DNA of 64,000 nucleotides from the NCBI RefSeq assembly GCF_016811235.1, contig NZ_JAFBID010000014.1:1-64000 (forward strand). Direction: 5' to 3'. Source of the DNA: Microvirga arabica (lineage in GTDB: Bacteria > Pseudomonadota > Alphaproteobacteria > Rhizobiales > Beijerinckiaceae). The position numbers and the translations under genes were made by a program. Each line of letters opens with the position of its first letter. The first letter of the stretch is position 1. The notes under the pieces are model-generated. The model did no database searches. It was not told the DNA's origin and saw nothing but the letters and a program-made list of their open reading frames with translations. Positions 37,509 to 46,753 of the stretch are shown in pieces.

Positions 37509-38618
37509 ATGCTCAAACGTCTGTTGGTCGCTTCCATCTTCATCACGAGCTTGTCTCCCGCCATGGCCGACATTCTGATCGATCAGGCGATGATCACGGG
37601 TGGGGAGTTGCGCGTGGTCGGCCGGTTGAGCAAGCCGCGCCAGGCACCGATCACGCTCGACGAACAGCACCAGACGAGAACGGATGCCAACGGACGCTTC
37701 ACCTTCCGCCTCGTCTATCACCCCGCCACCTGCATCGTGAATATCCAGGCCGAGGACGAGCAGCGTCAGGTGGTGGTTGGCTTCTGCGGACAAAGAGGCC
37801 CCGCCGATACAGCCAGTGCCGCTGCTCCCGCCCAACCTGGTCCGGCTGGGCCGGCAGGTCCGCAGGGCGAGCCCGGACGCGACGGTGCCCCAGGCCCGCA
37901 GGGACCCGTCGGCCCTGAAGGTCCTATAGGGCAGCAGGGTGTCGCCGGCATTCCCGGTCCCCAGGGGGAACCCGGACGGGACGGCCCTCCGGGTCCAGCC
38001 GGCCCTGTTGGCCCACAGGGTCCTGCTGGACCGCCTGGACCGCCTGTCAGTCTAGAGACACGAACAATGGCCGAGGGACAACCCGGACCGGCGGGTCCGA
38101 TCGGGCCCGAAGGACAGCCGGGCCCTCCCGGTCCCCAAGGTCCGCAAGGGTTGGCAGGACATCAGGGTCCTCAAGGACCTCAAGGCGTTCCTGGACCAAG
38201 GGGAGAATCTGGCCCAGCCGGTCCCTCAGGTCCTCCAGGACCTCCGGGGCCTGTTGGAGCCATAGGCATGATAGGCCCCGCTGGACCTCCTGGACCGCAG
38301 GGCGTTGCCGGTGAGATTGGTCCTATCGGGCCTCCCGGCCCTATAGGTCCGATCGGTCCCGCTGGCTTGACAGGACCGATTGGCCCTCCTGGTCCCGAGG
38401 GCAAAGCGGGTTCGGCCGGAACGGTTCTGCGGGTCTTCGTGCAGGAATGCGCCTCTCAGGCGCGTTGCACGGCACGCTGTGACCAGAACGAGTATCCGGT
38501 CAACGGCACCTGCAACCGCGGCGACCGCTTCGATATGGATGAAGCGGGGGTGTATTGCTTCTCTACAACCGAAAGCCCCAAGGGCATGATCGCCCGGGCG
38601 ATCTGTGCGAGGAAGTAA
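37509..38618 (+). CDS. Secreted collagen-like protein with a cysteine-rich C-terminal domain
   Basis: A 369-residue exported protein. The signal peptide is [20 protein letters not shown]. Residues about 21-100 form a beta-rich domain with two cysteines ([16 protein letters not shown]). About 200 residues of Gly-x-y triplets follow, broken once near residues 178-190 ([12 protein letters not shown]), and should form a collagen-type triple helix. The C-terminal 60 residues hold six cysteines ([34 protein letters not shown]). That domain could fold by disulfides and serve as trimerisation or receptor domain. There is no cell-wall anchor or outer-membrane barrel, so how it leaves the cell is unclear. 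Confidence 0.85.
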   Translation: MLKRLLVASIFITSLSPAMADILIDQAMITGGELRVVGRLSKPRQAPITLDEQHQTRTDANGRFTFRLVYHPATCIVNIQAEDEQRQVVVGFCGQRGPADTASAAAPAQPGPAGPAGPQGEPGRDGAPGPQGPVGPEGPIGQQGVAGIPGPQGEPGRDGPPGPAGPVGPQGPAGPPGPPVSLETRTMAEGQPGPAGPIGPEGQPGPPGPQGPQGLAGHQGPQGPQGVPGPRGESGPAGPSGPPGPPGPVGAIGMIGPAGPPGPQGVAGEIGPIGPPGPIGPIGPAGLTGPIGPPGPEGKAGSAGTVLRVFVQECASQARCTARCDQNEYPVNGTCNRGDRFDMDEAGVYCFSTTESPKGMIARAICARK

Positions 38619-38766
38619 GCAGCATCAGCATCTCGAAGAGCCTCGGGATCGACACGGCGAAGCCGAGCCATGACACGTCGCCCGAAACAGATGGAACGTC
38701 CGAATAACCGCTCCGCACCGCAGGTGCCGTCGGGTTTCAAACCTATGATGTATAAGGATAAATGAG

Positions 38767-38815
38767 TGGTGCCCAGGGACGGAGTCGAACCGCCGACACT
38801 GCGATTTTCAGTCGC
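38767..38815 (-). other. 3' fragment of tRNA-Phe, island attachment site (attL)
   Basis: Read on the minus strand, the 49 bases comprise the anticodon stem-loop with CTGAAAA (anticodon GAA), the variable region, a T-loop with GGTTCGA and the acceptor end TGGGCACCA. The 5' half of the tRNA is missing: the sequence stops matching exactly at the anticodon stem (38815). This is the usual footprint of a tRNA-targeted integrative element. An integrase gene starts 127 bases away. The remaining part of the 38619-38941 gap holds no gene that I can see. Confidence 0.85.
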
Positions 38816-38941
38816 GTAACCCCAGATGTCGATGGACAGACCCGGACGTTGCGGACCGATTAAGTTGTTGCATTTTGGGGCCTTTTCGTACTCTACTGTT
38901 CAAGCCTGTTCGCAGGCATCCAGCGAATTCGTGCCCCCAGC

Positions 38942-40381
38942 GTGTCCCCGAAGAGCCAAGGCTGGATAACCGCCCATTTGGAGACGCTCGTGCAGAAGAT
39001 CCTCACCGATACCCTCGTGCGCTCGATCAATCCTCCCGAGACTGGCCGCTTAGAGATCACGGATGCTCGCTGTCGTGGCTTGGCGCTTCGCGTCACAAGT
39101 TCCGGAGCAAAATCTTGGTCCTTCCGTTTTCGCGACCCTCTGACGGGTGAGGTTCAACGCATGACGCTCGGGACCTATCCGGACGTGACGCTCGCCATGG
39201 CGCGCGAGGGCGCCGACGATCTGCGCCGAGTCGTCGCGTCGGGACGAAACCCGATTGCAGAGAAAAAGAAAGAGCGAGAGGCGGCCGAGACGAGAACCTT
39301 CGGAGCACTAGCGAGCCGGTATCTTCAAGAACACGCCTACCGCTTCAAACGCTCGGCGTTCCGCGACGATCGAAATCTCGAGCTCCACGTTCTCCCCCAC
39401 TGGCGCGATCGCCGATTTGACGAGATCAGGCGGAGTGACGTGATCGCGCTCCTCGAGGGGATGGTCTCAGGAGGTTTGGGGACTCAGGCAAACAGAATTC
39501 AGGCGCTTATAAGTAAGGTCTTTAGCTTCGCAGTCGACTGCGAACTTCTGGGCGCAAACCCTTGTACCCGCCTTCGGAAAAGGGGCGTTGAGAAGGTAAA
39601 CGAACGTGTCCTTTCCGACGCTGAGCTTCGGCTGTTTTGGGCGGGAATTGTCCTCCCGCCGGTCTCGCACCAAGCCGGCCTAGCACTCCGGATCGCGGCC
39701 ACGACAGCCGCTCGGGTCAGCGAGATTGCGGAAGCGGCAAGAGACGAGTTCCAGTACCTTGACGACCCAGCCCGGTCGGCTTGGATCCTCCCGGCCGCGA
39801 GGTCAAAGAACGGCCGCGCTCACTATGTACCTCTCGTTGGACTAGCTCGAGAGGCGGTTCTCGAGGCGTTCAAGCTCGCTGGCGAGTACACCTGGCTATT
39901 CCCCTCCTCCACCGTCGCCGACGCTCCGATCAAAGGCCATGCCTTGAGCGTTGCGATGATGCGCTTTCGGGCAGGCCTTGAGTTAGAGAAAAATCCGGCG
40001 CTGGGAGGCCGCAAGAAGGCACCGGAGGAGCGTCTACAGCGGAGGGAAGCTAAGGCTACCCTCTTGGCCTCTGCCACACACGCGAGGGCAATCGAAAGCT
40101 GGCGCAAGGTGCCGCCGACCCCTCACGATCTTCGGCGTACACTTAACACCCGGCTCTCCGAGCTCGGCGTGGTTCGTGAGGACCGCGAGGCTGTTCTGAA
40201 CCACACCCCGAAAGGAGTGAACGCAGTTCATTACGATCTTTATGATCGCGCACGCGAGAAGCGTCGCGCGCTTTCTCTTTGGGACGATGCGTTAAGCTCG
40301 ATCCTTGAGGAGTGCCGTACCAGGGCAGAGGTAAATTCCCCTGAGGGCCAACTACTAAAGATCGCAATCGGCAGCAATTGA
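38942..40381 (+). CDS. Tyrosine-type integrase of the tRNA-Phe island
   Basis: A 479-residue site-specific recombinase. The N-terminal DUF4102-like domain (ITDARCRGLALRVTSSGAKS) is followed by a core-binding domain (residues about 118-215). The catalytic domain carries Arg258 (TTAARVSEIAEA), His395 and Arg398 (PHDLRRT), His421 (VLNHTPKG) and Tyr431 in HYDLYDR as likely nucleophile. An insertion of about 40 charged residues (350-390) stands before the HxxR motif. It starts with GTG at 38942, just inside the tRNA fragment, and reads into the island, as expected for the enzyme that inserted it. Confidence 0.93.
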   Translation: MSPKSQGWITAHLETLVQKILTDTLVRSINPPETGRLEITDARCRGLALRVTSSGAKSWSFRFRDPLTGEVQRMTLGTYPDVTLAMAREGADDLRRVVASGRNPIAEKKKEREAAETRTFGALASRYLQEHAYRFKRSAFRDDRNLELHVLPHWRDRRFDEIRRSDVIALLEGMVSGGLGTQANRIQALISKVFSFAVDCELLGANPCTRLRKRGVEKVNERVLSDAELRLFWAGIVLPPVSHQAGLALRIAATTAARVSEIAEAARDEFQYLDDPARSAWILPAARSKNGRAHYVPLVGLAREAVLEAFKLAGEYTWLFPSSTVADAPIKGHALSVAMMRFRAGLELEKNPALGGRKKAPEERLQRREAKATLLASATHARAIESWRKVPPTPHDLRRTLNTRLSELGVVREDREAVLNHTPKGVNAVHYDLYDRAREKRRALSLWDDALSSILEECRTRAEVNSPEGQLLKIAIGSN

Positions 40382-40391
40382 GGTAAGCCTG

Positions 40392-41135
40392 ATGCCGAAG
40401 AAAAATAAGTTTCGAGTCGAAACGCGACACGGATCAATAGAACTTTCCACGATAACTCTAGACGACATTATGTCATATATCGCGCCATGGTGGCGCCCAG
40501 AAGTAGACTACGCCCTTTGGGAGAGGCGTTTGCGCGACGCAGTAGTAAAAGAGTCTCTCAAACGCATAGATCAAGTCGCAGAGTTCTATTGCCGAGGACA
40601 GGAATTCTCGTCCAACGAAATGCGTTGGTTCTCTGTGGCATACTGTTTAGCCGTAGACGGGATCCAGGTAATCAGATTTGATTGGGACCAAGATCTCCGA
40701 GGAAGGCCTAAAAGCCGGCTCTGGACGTCCGATCTAAGGCTAATGATTCGGCTACAAGTAATCAAGGATAGCAATAAAGATGTTGAGAGGGATGCTGACG
40801 CATTGCACATCTACCTCAAAGCCAATCCGAGATATCTTGACGCAAATGTAAGTAAGAAACGGGATCAAACCAGAAAGTCGCAGATAAGCACGCTTCTTAC
40901 TCGTCTCTCTAAGCTCAAATCTGAACTTTCAAGCCGCCCTCTGACAATGAGTGAGTTAGAAGAGATTGTTACTGTATCAAAATCTGAGATCTCCGACATG
41001 CCGAGCTGGTCGGCAGTCTTGACAGTCACATCTAGTTTTTTCCCGAATGACACCGTTGATGATGACCGAGAGCAGCAGCGAGAGGCCGCTGCGGTGTCCT
41101 TGCGAAAAATGTTTCCTGATTATTATCGCAAGTGA
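40392..41135 (+). CDS. Hypothetical island protein downstream of the integrase
   Basis: A 247-residue protein I do not recognise. It is rich in charged residues, with a helical middle (KKRDQTRKSQISTLLTRLSK) and no signal peptide or membrane segment. The base composition is clearly more AT-rich than that of the neighbours, which points to a foreign origin. It starts 11 bases after the integrase stop and is probably translated from the same message. Confidence 0.7.
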   Translation: MPKKNKFRVETRHGSIELSTITLDDIMSYIAPWWRPEVDYALWERRLRDAVVKESLKRIDQVAEFYCRGQEFSSNEMRWFSVAYCLAVDGIQVIRFDWDQDLRGRPKSRLWTSDLRLMIRLQVIKDSNKDVERDADALHIYLKANPRYLDANVSKKRDQTRKSQISTLLTRLSKLKSELSSRPLTMSELEEIVTVSKSEISDMPSWSAVLTVTSSFFPNDTVDDDREQQREAAAVSLRKMFPDYYRK

Positions 41136-41184
41136 GACTGCTCCACGTTGGGTCCGCCGCTATTCAGCAGGATACAGGTGGACG

Positions 41185-41445
41185 ATGCCATCAACGGAAC
41201 GAACCCCACTAGCCTACAGTGTAGAAAGCTTTTCTGAAGAAGCTTGCACAGGACGAACTAAGATTTATGAGGAGATCGCTGCAGGCCGTTTGGTAGCACG
41301 TAAGCTCGGCAGCAGAACCATCATTCTCCGGGAGGATGGAGAAGAGTGGCTCCGCTCACTTCCACTCTTGCAGCCATCTTCTCCCGACAACCAGGGCAAA
41401 GGCGTTTCCAATCCCGGACGTTCCCAAAGAACGAGCAAAAAGTAA
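41185..41445 (+). CDS. Excisionase-like small DNA-binding protein
   Basis: An 86-residue protein with the MerR-like excisionase fold: LAYSVESFSEEACTGRTKIY is the helix-turn-helix, EEIAAGRLVARKLGSRTIIL the wing, and EDGEEWLRSLP the last helix. These proteins bind beside the attachment site and drive excision, or regulate the integrase. I start at the ATG at 41185; the frame upstream to 41047 is unlike the family and overlaps the previous gene. The position between integrase and primase is typical of integrative elements. Confidence 0.82.
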   Translation: MPSTERTPLAYSVESFSEEACTGRTKIYEEIAAGRLVARKLGSRTIILREDGEEWLRSLPLLQPSSPDNQGKGVSNPGRSQRTSKK

Positions 41446-41576
41446 GGGCCGCCTCCAGCGGGAGGACGGCCCTGGCGCCTGCCGAGGCAAGCTGTACTCA
41501 CAATTCAACTTACCACGGCCATTGCCTGATGTCACGATCCTCTCACTAGAGCGGCTCTCCATAGAGAGAGCTAAAC

Positions 41577-41771
41577 ATGCTAATCCTTGAGCCCTATGGT
41601 TCTACATCTACTCAGCGACACCACATCGGTGGCTTGATCTCCCGCCTGGCCCTGAGTCAAAGCGGAAATACTATCGCGATCCTAGCCTCCAGGTACTATC
41701 TCACAGCTGCAAGACTTAGCGGGTTGAACACCTTTGCTTACCTCGCCTCAGCGGAGGTGAGCCATGGATAG
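41577..41771 (+). CDS. Small hypothetical protein overlapping the primase gene
   Basis: A 64-residue frame that overlaps the primase start by eight bases on the same strand. It is preceded by GAGAGAG about eight bases from the ATG, a fair ribosome-binding site. The sequence has a mildly hydrophobic middle (IGGLISRLALSQSGNTIAIL). It resembles nothing known to me; it could be a leader that couples translation to the primase. Confidence 0.4.
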   Translation: MLILEPYGSTSTQRHHIGGLISRLALSQSGNTIAILASRYYLTAARLSGLNTFAYLASAEVSHG

Positions 41772-44214
41772 GTTGCTCAAAGCCGCTAACTTGGAGGCTG
41801 CTTTAGGTTTGGTACATGCAGGCTTACCCATTCTGCCTGCCACGGCCACTTGCAACCCACGATCTGGACTCTGGACTAAGAAGCCGTGCATCTCTGGTTG
41901 GAAGGAGCGCGCAATCACCGACGAAGACAACGTGAGGGCGCACTGGAAGAGGTACCCTCATGCTGTTCCGGGTATCGCTCTCGGCTTGGCCAAGCTCGTG
42001 GTTATTGACGCAGACCGTCATGGTGGCCCCGATGGTGTTCAAGCCCTTCAGGAACTTATCGACAGGTACGGCCTACCGGATGGTGTTGTTCGAACAATCA
42101 CCCCAGGTCACGGCGAGCATTACTATTTTCGCAACCTCGCCGAGGAGCCGCTTGGAAACAGCGAGGGGGCCCTTCCAGCTGGGATTAACATGCGTGGGCA
42201 TGGCGGCTTCATCATAGCGCCAGGCGCATTTCGTCCTGATGGTGCGCCTTGGCGCGAAAAGGAAGGGAGCCCACATCTCACCAAGGCCTTCATAGGCGGC
42301 ACCATCCCCGAAGTTCCAATCTGGCTCGTTGAGCTGATCCGGCCGAAACGTCGTGGAACTACGGCAGCGTTTGACGGGAAGACCACACCAAGCCGCTTAT
42401 TCGCGCGCGAGCAGGCATACGCCGAGCAGGCGCTCCGCAATGCTTGCAATGAGGTGGCGAGTGCAACACGAGGCAAGCGAAATGACCAACTCAACAGCGC
42501 CGCATTCCAACTAGGGAGGATAGTCGCTGCCGGATGGATATCGGCAGATCTCGTCCGCTCTGCCTTGTTTGATGCAGCTGTACGCTGCGGTCACGTTCGG
42601 GACGACGGCGAAAAGCCGGCTCGCGCTACGATCGAGAGCGGCCTTAGAGGTGGTTCCGCGAGCCCCCAGCCTCCCCTTCCGAACAGGACTTCTGGCACCA
42701 TTGGCACCTTTGGCACAGCAACCCATGAGTTGAGTGACAGTGAATGGGCGGAGCCAGACCTCTCTTCCCTTGGCTCTGGTCGTTCCACACCGCCACATTT
42801 CCCGGTCGATACACTGGGACCGTTCTGGGGTCCGTGGTGCAAGGCCCATGCCGAAGCCAGATGTGTGCCAGTAGATTACGTAGCCGCAGGGCTGCTTGGT
42901 GGTGCGGCAGCCCTAATCGGCAATGCACGGCAAGTTCTAGCCTCTCCAGAATGGAAGGAGCCCACTGTGCTGTGGCTCTCCGCTGTCGGTGATCCGAGCG
43001 CCGGAAAAGGCCCTGCACTGGACCCATGTACCGAGATGTTACGAACCCTGGAGCAAGAAGCGATTGAGGCCACCCGCCAAGAGCGGCTTGATCACGAAGA
43101 ACTGGTCCAGAAGGCGCGTGCTGCCAAGGAGCATTGGCAGCAGCAAGTGAAGACCGCAGTTCAGAGGGATGAACCGCCCCCACCCCGGCCATCGGACGCG
43201 CTTGAACCAGAACCCATTTCAATGCCACGGGTTCTTGTGGGAGATACCACCCCCGAAGCTTTAGCAGTGCTCCTCAAAGTCAATCCAAAAGGCCTGTTAC
43301 TTCACCGGGATGAGCTTGCCGGATGGTTCGGTTCGTTTGGGCGCTACTCGGCGTCCGGCAATGGCGAACGGGAGTTCTGGATCGAGGCGTATGGGGGGCG
43401 GCCGTACACAATCGATCGCAAGAACAGCCCAGAGCCGGTAATAATCCCACGTCTCTCTGTATCGGTCCTCGGCGGTATCCAGCCCGAGAAGCTCGCGCTG
43501 ATAACGGGCGGGTTCAATGATGGCTTTGCGGCGCGTTACCTCTGGTTCTGGCCTGAGCGCGTGACCAGTTTTCGTCTACAACGCCAATGTGTGGGGAATT
43601 CGGACCAACTCACCGCCCTCCGAAGCCTTCAACTGCTTCCCATGTCCCGAACTGAGGAGGGGCTGCTGGAACCGAACTTTGTTCCCCTAGCGGAGGCAGC
43701 CGCTACTCTTTTCGAAAGCTACACGGCAGAACTGAAGGCGCGTGACGTTTACGGACCGATGCAGGGCACGCTCGGTAAGGCGCCCGGTCATGTGCTCCGA
43801 CTGGCCTTAACCCGGGAGTATCTGGCCTGGTCACAGGCCTCCGGCCTTCGTCCAGAGCCTGAGGAGATCAGCAAGGAGGCTATGGAAGATGCGATTTACC
43901 TGGTGGAGCACTATTTCCTGCTAATGGCTCAGCGGGTATTCGGGGAAGCCGCTATTCCGGAGCAGGACCGACTTGGGATGGAGCTAGCGCGCTGGATCGG
44001 TCAAGAGCGACCTCAGCGTTTCAATGCTCGCACGACGCGCCGCAAGATCAACAGAGGCCTGCGCGAGCCAAAAGCCATGAAGATAGCTTGTGAAGCGTTG
44101 ACGGAAGCGAACTGGATACGTCCGTTGGAGAAGCCTGGAGGGCCTGGAATGGGACGGCCACCTACTGAATTCGTCGTCAACCCGATACTTCTACGCAGGC
44201 TCGAGACCGAGTAA
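41764..44214 (+). CDS. Primase-polymerase / DUF3987 helicase-like replication protein
   Basis: An 816-residue replication protein of integrated elements. The N-terminal bifunctional primase/polymerase domain (residues about 10-190) includes LVVIDADRHGG with Asp82 and Asp84 as the metal-binding pair, and GHGEHYYFRN. A linker with a Gly-Thr repeat (residues 310-318) is followed by a DUF3987 helicase-like region. That region has the P-loop-like GDPSAGKGP at 409-417, LLHRDELAGWF and RLSVSVLGGIQPEKL. The C-terminal part (residues about 730-816) may be a winged helix. It would let the island prime and unwind its own DNA. The Gly-Thr repeat is encoded by 9-bp DNA repeats that recur after the gene. 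Confidence 0.88.
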   Translation: MDRLLKAANLEAALGLVHAGLPILPATATCNPRSGLWTKKPCISGWKERAITDEDNVRAHWKRYPHAVPGIALGLAKLVVIDADRHGGPDGVQALQELIDRYGLPDGVVRTITPGHGEHYYFRNLAEEPLGNSEGALPAGINMRGHGGFIIAPGAFRPDGAPWREKEGSPHLTKAFIGGTIPEVPIWLVELIRPKRRGTTAAFDGKTTPSRLFAREQAYAEQALRNACNEVASATRGKRNDQLNSAAFQLGRIVAAGWISADLVRSALFDAAVRCGHVRDDGEKPARATIESGLRGGSASPQPPLPNRTSGTIGTFGTATHELSDSEWAEPDLSSLGSGRSTPPHFPVDTLGPFWGPWCKAHAEARCVPVDYVAAGLLGGAAALIGNARQVLASPEWKEPTVLWLSAVGDPSAGKGPALDPCTEMLRTLEQEAIEATRQERLDHEELVQKARAAKEHWQQQVKTAVQRDEPPPPRPSDALEPEPISMPRVLVGDTTPEALAVLLKVNPKGLLLHRDELAGWFGSFGRYSASGNGEREFWIEAYGGRPYTIDRKNSPEPVIIPRLSVSVLGGIQPEKLALITGGFNDGFAARYLWFWPERVTSFRLQRQCVGNSDQLTALRSLQLLPMSRTEEGLLEPNFVPLAEAAATLFESYTAELKARDVYGPMQGTLGKAPGHVLRLALTREYLAWSQASGLRPEPEEISKEAMEDAIYLVEHYFLLMAQRVFGEAAIPEQDRLGMELARWIGQERPQRFNARTTRRKINRGLREPKAMKIACEALTEANWIRPLEKPGGPGMGRPPTEFVVNPILLRRLETE
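42690..42716 (-). repeat. Three 9-bp GTGCCA iterons inside the primase gene
   Basis: TGGCAC occurs at 42693, 42702 and 42711 on the plus strand, exactly nine bases apart; read on the minus strand the unit is GTGCCA plus three variable bases. The same unit occurs in opposite orientation just after the gene. Confidence 0.65.
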
Positions 44215-44987
44215 GCGGACATAGTCGTGTGCCAATAGTGCCATTAGTGCCAAAATTGGTTGGGGCACCTGCTTCTTTGCGGTCGTCAAAGCCCCTTAGC
44301 AAGAGGCGACCTAAGACGAGACGCCGCAAGTACGCTGAGGTTCAGCCGTTGGGGTGTCTTGGTTGACTCGTAAGACAGGGGGTGACTCATCTCAAGAGAG
44401 GGGCCTGTCTTCCTGTCTTGTGGGGCGCTTCTTCAAGCAAACGTTGACGTACGCTAAGGCTGCGTCAGCCAAAAGGAACTTTGGAGCTGTTTTAGGCTGT
44501 CCTGGGGGCTGTCTTCCCCCTGTCTCATGAGGTGCCTCAACTGACTCGCCTGTCTCGATATCCCGGAAAACGGAGTGCATAGCCCACAGCAGCTCAAATC
44601 AGTTGTCTCAGCCTCGAAAGAATGGAACGACTGCACGCTTGGACTGTGCGTTAACGAGTTGACGTAGACTTAAGCGACGGCAACCCCTGAGTAGAGTCTC
44701 AGCTTGAATTCGCTCCGCAGGCACGGCGGCGATCCCACTTCTGCCGTTGAGGCCCTCCGAATTGACAAGGGTCCGTTCGTTACTGAGGATGCCAGCTCTC
44801 CCTGCGGGCGCATCATATCACGGTTCAAGAGGTCGTCTCACTATCGGACGAACGCGAACGGCACCACGTTCCCGGTGCGGGAGCACGACGTGTCTCGGGA
44901 CGAGTCGGGACCGTCCCAAAGGGTTGCTGTGGTGTCGCGGGAGTAGGTCATGGGGAGGCTATAGCGGGGCGGGCCATTCAGGAATGA
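44215..44987. other. Putative replication origin region with 9-bp iterons
   Basis: No gene is convincingly supported in these 773 bases; a TTG-started frame at 44704-44946 is only a weak candidate. Three tandem units GTGCCAATA, GTGCCATTA and GTGCCAAAA fill 44229-44255, right after the primase stop. Further on, CTGTC followed by T or C recurs at least six times between 44400 and 44555, with AGACAGGGGG (44373-44382) and CCCCCTGTCT (44516-44525) as complementary arms. Repeats crowded next to a replication gene suggest an origin; this is inference. Confidence 0.5.
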
Positions 44988-45299
44988 CTATGGGCTGCTG
45001 GCCCAACTGACCACTGCTGTCTCGGGGTTGTTGCCTGGGGGCCTCGCAGCAACAACGGAGGCCGGCGGCGTAGCTCTTGTCATGCAAAACCGCATATGGT
45101 CTCTGCGAGCCTCCTTGATCATGGCCCTGAAATCTTCCGTGGATCTGTTGCGGGTCCTGTGGATCAACCTTGTCTCTTTGTAGCAGGAAAGCCACCGGGC
45201 CTTTCCTTCAGGCGTTGAGGCCCAGCCTCCTTCCTGAGCAGAAACACCTGCAGAAAAAGCCGCCACACCCGCAAAGGCAATAAGAGCTAAAACACGCAT
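44988..45299 (-). CDS. Small secreted hypothetical protein
   Basis: A 103-residue protein with a clear signal peptide, MRVLALIAFAGVAAFSAGVS ending AQ. The mature 80 residues contain two cysteines (LSCYKETR, RFCMTRA) that could pair, and a basic helical stretch (STEDFRAMIKEARRDHM). The start is the ATG at 45299, because the 14 codons before it in the open frame would spoil the signal peptide. Function unknown. Confidence 0.65.
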   Translation of the reverse strand: MRVLALIAFAGVAAFSAGVSAQEGGWASTPEGKARWLSCYKETRLIHRTRNRSTEDFRAMIKEARRDHMRFCMTRATPPASVVAARPPGNNPETAVVSWASSP

Positions 45300-45740
45300 T
45301 CCGATATCCTCGCCGAGAAGATACTGAGAAGATACGCTCATCTCGCGAATAGATAACCGCGCAAATGCTTGGGCGTGGCATAGAAGCCCTGGGTTAAATG
45401 TATAGCCACTTTCGTTTTAGCTAAGGGCGCTCGTCTCTATCTTGGGGAGAGCGGCGGGTCGTTGTGGGTACTCTCATCGACTGAACGTCAGATGACTGCG
45501 GGGAGCATCCATTGCTGAGTAAAAGGAACGAGAGGTAGCGGTATTGATCCGGCTCCAACCTTCAGGCGCAGCGTCCCACTTCAACACCTGCAGCAACTGC
45601 AATTCTTGGGGACAATGCTCCTGGGCATAGGAGCCGCCCCTACAGCTACGTTGCGCAATGCGGGTGCAAAGTGCCATGGCCATGATGCTCCTTGGCTGCA
45701 GAACGGACAGGGATTCTTGCATCGAAAGTTCAGGTGTCCC
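45300..45740. other. Stretch without a recognised gene
   Basis: No reading frame here has a good start, ribosome-binding site or family pattern. It separates the divergent secreted-protein genes and must hold their promoters, but no clear motif stands out. Confidence 0.5.
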
Positions 45741-46388
45741 ATGTGGCGTTCGCTGCTGTGTTCTATGGTGTGTATCTTTGCGCTTTCAACCCCGTTGGCG
45801 TCGTCATACGCAGCCGGCTTGGCTACCAACGTGCGCGGTCGTATGCCTGCCGTGGGGCGGCAGTGCGCACCTGCCGCGTCGAACCGATCGATCCACACGA
45901 AGTGTCGGGTTGCCACCGCCCGCGGCCGTCGCATGTGCCGCTGTGCTGTTGCTCTCCGAGCCAAGCCTGTCCGCCGTTCAGCCTCTACGGCAAGAGTGCT
46001 TCCCCTCGTGCACCCCCGACATTACGAGAGCGACGGCTGGATCAATCCCGCGACAGGCATCGCCGCTAGAGGCTGGGATGGAGCCGATCGTTCACAAGGC
46101 CAGGCCGGTGCGAGCATGAGCAGCGCAGGTGCCCCAGCCCATGCCGGTGCGGGAGGCAAGAGCAATCCGGGCTCGACCCCGAGTAGCCCCAGCCCAGCAG
46201 GCCAGCCAGCTGCATCGCCCGCCGCTCCCTCTGGAGGTGGTTCGCAAAGTCAGCCAACCGCATCACCTGCCGCTTCCTCTGGAGGAGGCACGCAGAACCC
46301 TCCTAATGCAGGAGGTGGAAGCAGCGAGAACCCAGCAACAGGTGGTCCCAGGCACAGTGATGGGATCCCGGCGCCTGCCCAACGTTGA
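45741..46388 (+). CDS. Putative secreted low-complexity protein
   Basis: A 215-residue frame that opens with a fair signal peptide, MWRSLLCSMVCIFALSTPLA ending SSYAAG. Residues 27-90 are basic with several cysteines. From about 120 the sequence is built of Pro, Ala, Ser, Gly, Gln and Asn with loose repeats (SPAAPSGGGSQSQPTA then SPAASSGGGTQNPPNA), as in extended surface linkers. The overlap of three open frames in this stretch makes the call uncertain; the signal peptide and the repeat pattern favour this one. Confidence 0.45.
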   Translation: MWRSLLCSMVCIFALSTPLASSYAAGLATNVRGRMPAVGRQCAPAASNRSIHTKCRVATARGRRMCRCAVALRAKPVRRSASTARVLPLVHPRHYESDGWINPATGIAARGWDGADRSQGQAGASMSSAGAPAHAGAGGKSNPGSTPSSPSPAGQPAASPAAPSGGGSQSQPTASPAASSGGGTQNPPNAGGGSSENPATGGPRHSDGIPAPAQR

Positions 46389-46654
46389 AGGGCACTGGTC
46401 CCACGGGATCACCATGCTCCCATCAGGGCTCTCATCAGGCAGCGGCTAGCTCTTTAGGCTCAAGATCCGGGATGGCTGCGGAAGCATTGAGTGAGGATGT
46501 CATCCTTCTGTTATGCAGAACAGCGAAGGTCCTCAGCATTCCGGTAGCGAGTAACTATAACTCACCAAAGGCATTCGTATGCCCCGCTGGCTCAGGCTGG
46601 TGGGGGCTTTTATTCGCGTTGGGCATAGAGAGGCTTCGGTCTCCGGGATCTCTA

Positions 46655-46753
46655 TTATGGGATGAGTTGGACGATCGATGGGAACACGAGCAGAGCAACG
46701 CAAACAAGCGCCAGAATGACAAAGGTAAAAAGGCCTGGGATATTGCCGTTCAT
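46655..46753 (-). CDS. 32-residue single-span membrane protein
   Basis: A very short gene. The peptide starts MNGNIPGLFTFVILALVCVA and continues LLVFPSIVQLIP, one transmembrane helix flanked by short polar ends. A perfect AGGAGG ribosome-binding site (46764-46769 on the minus strand) stands ten bases before the ATG, which is the strongest such site in the surroundings. The reading frame is clean to a TAA. Small membrane proteins of this kind often modulate a larger membrane complex; no partner is evident. Confidence 0.6.
   Translation of the reverse strand: MNGNIPGLFTFVILALVCVALLVFPSIVQLIP

Noticed and set aside
38180..38404. A collagen-like frame on the minus strand
   Set aside because: The complement of Gly-Pro codons is also rich in Gly-Pro, so the antisense frame imitates collagen. 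Signal peptide and terminal domains exist only on the plus strand.
42690..44255. Possible CRISPR-like array from regularly spaced repeats
   Set aside because: The units are only nine bases long without spacers and no cas gene is present; iterons fit better.
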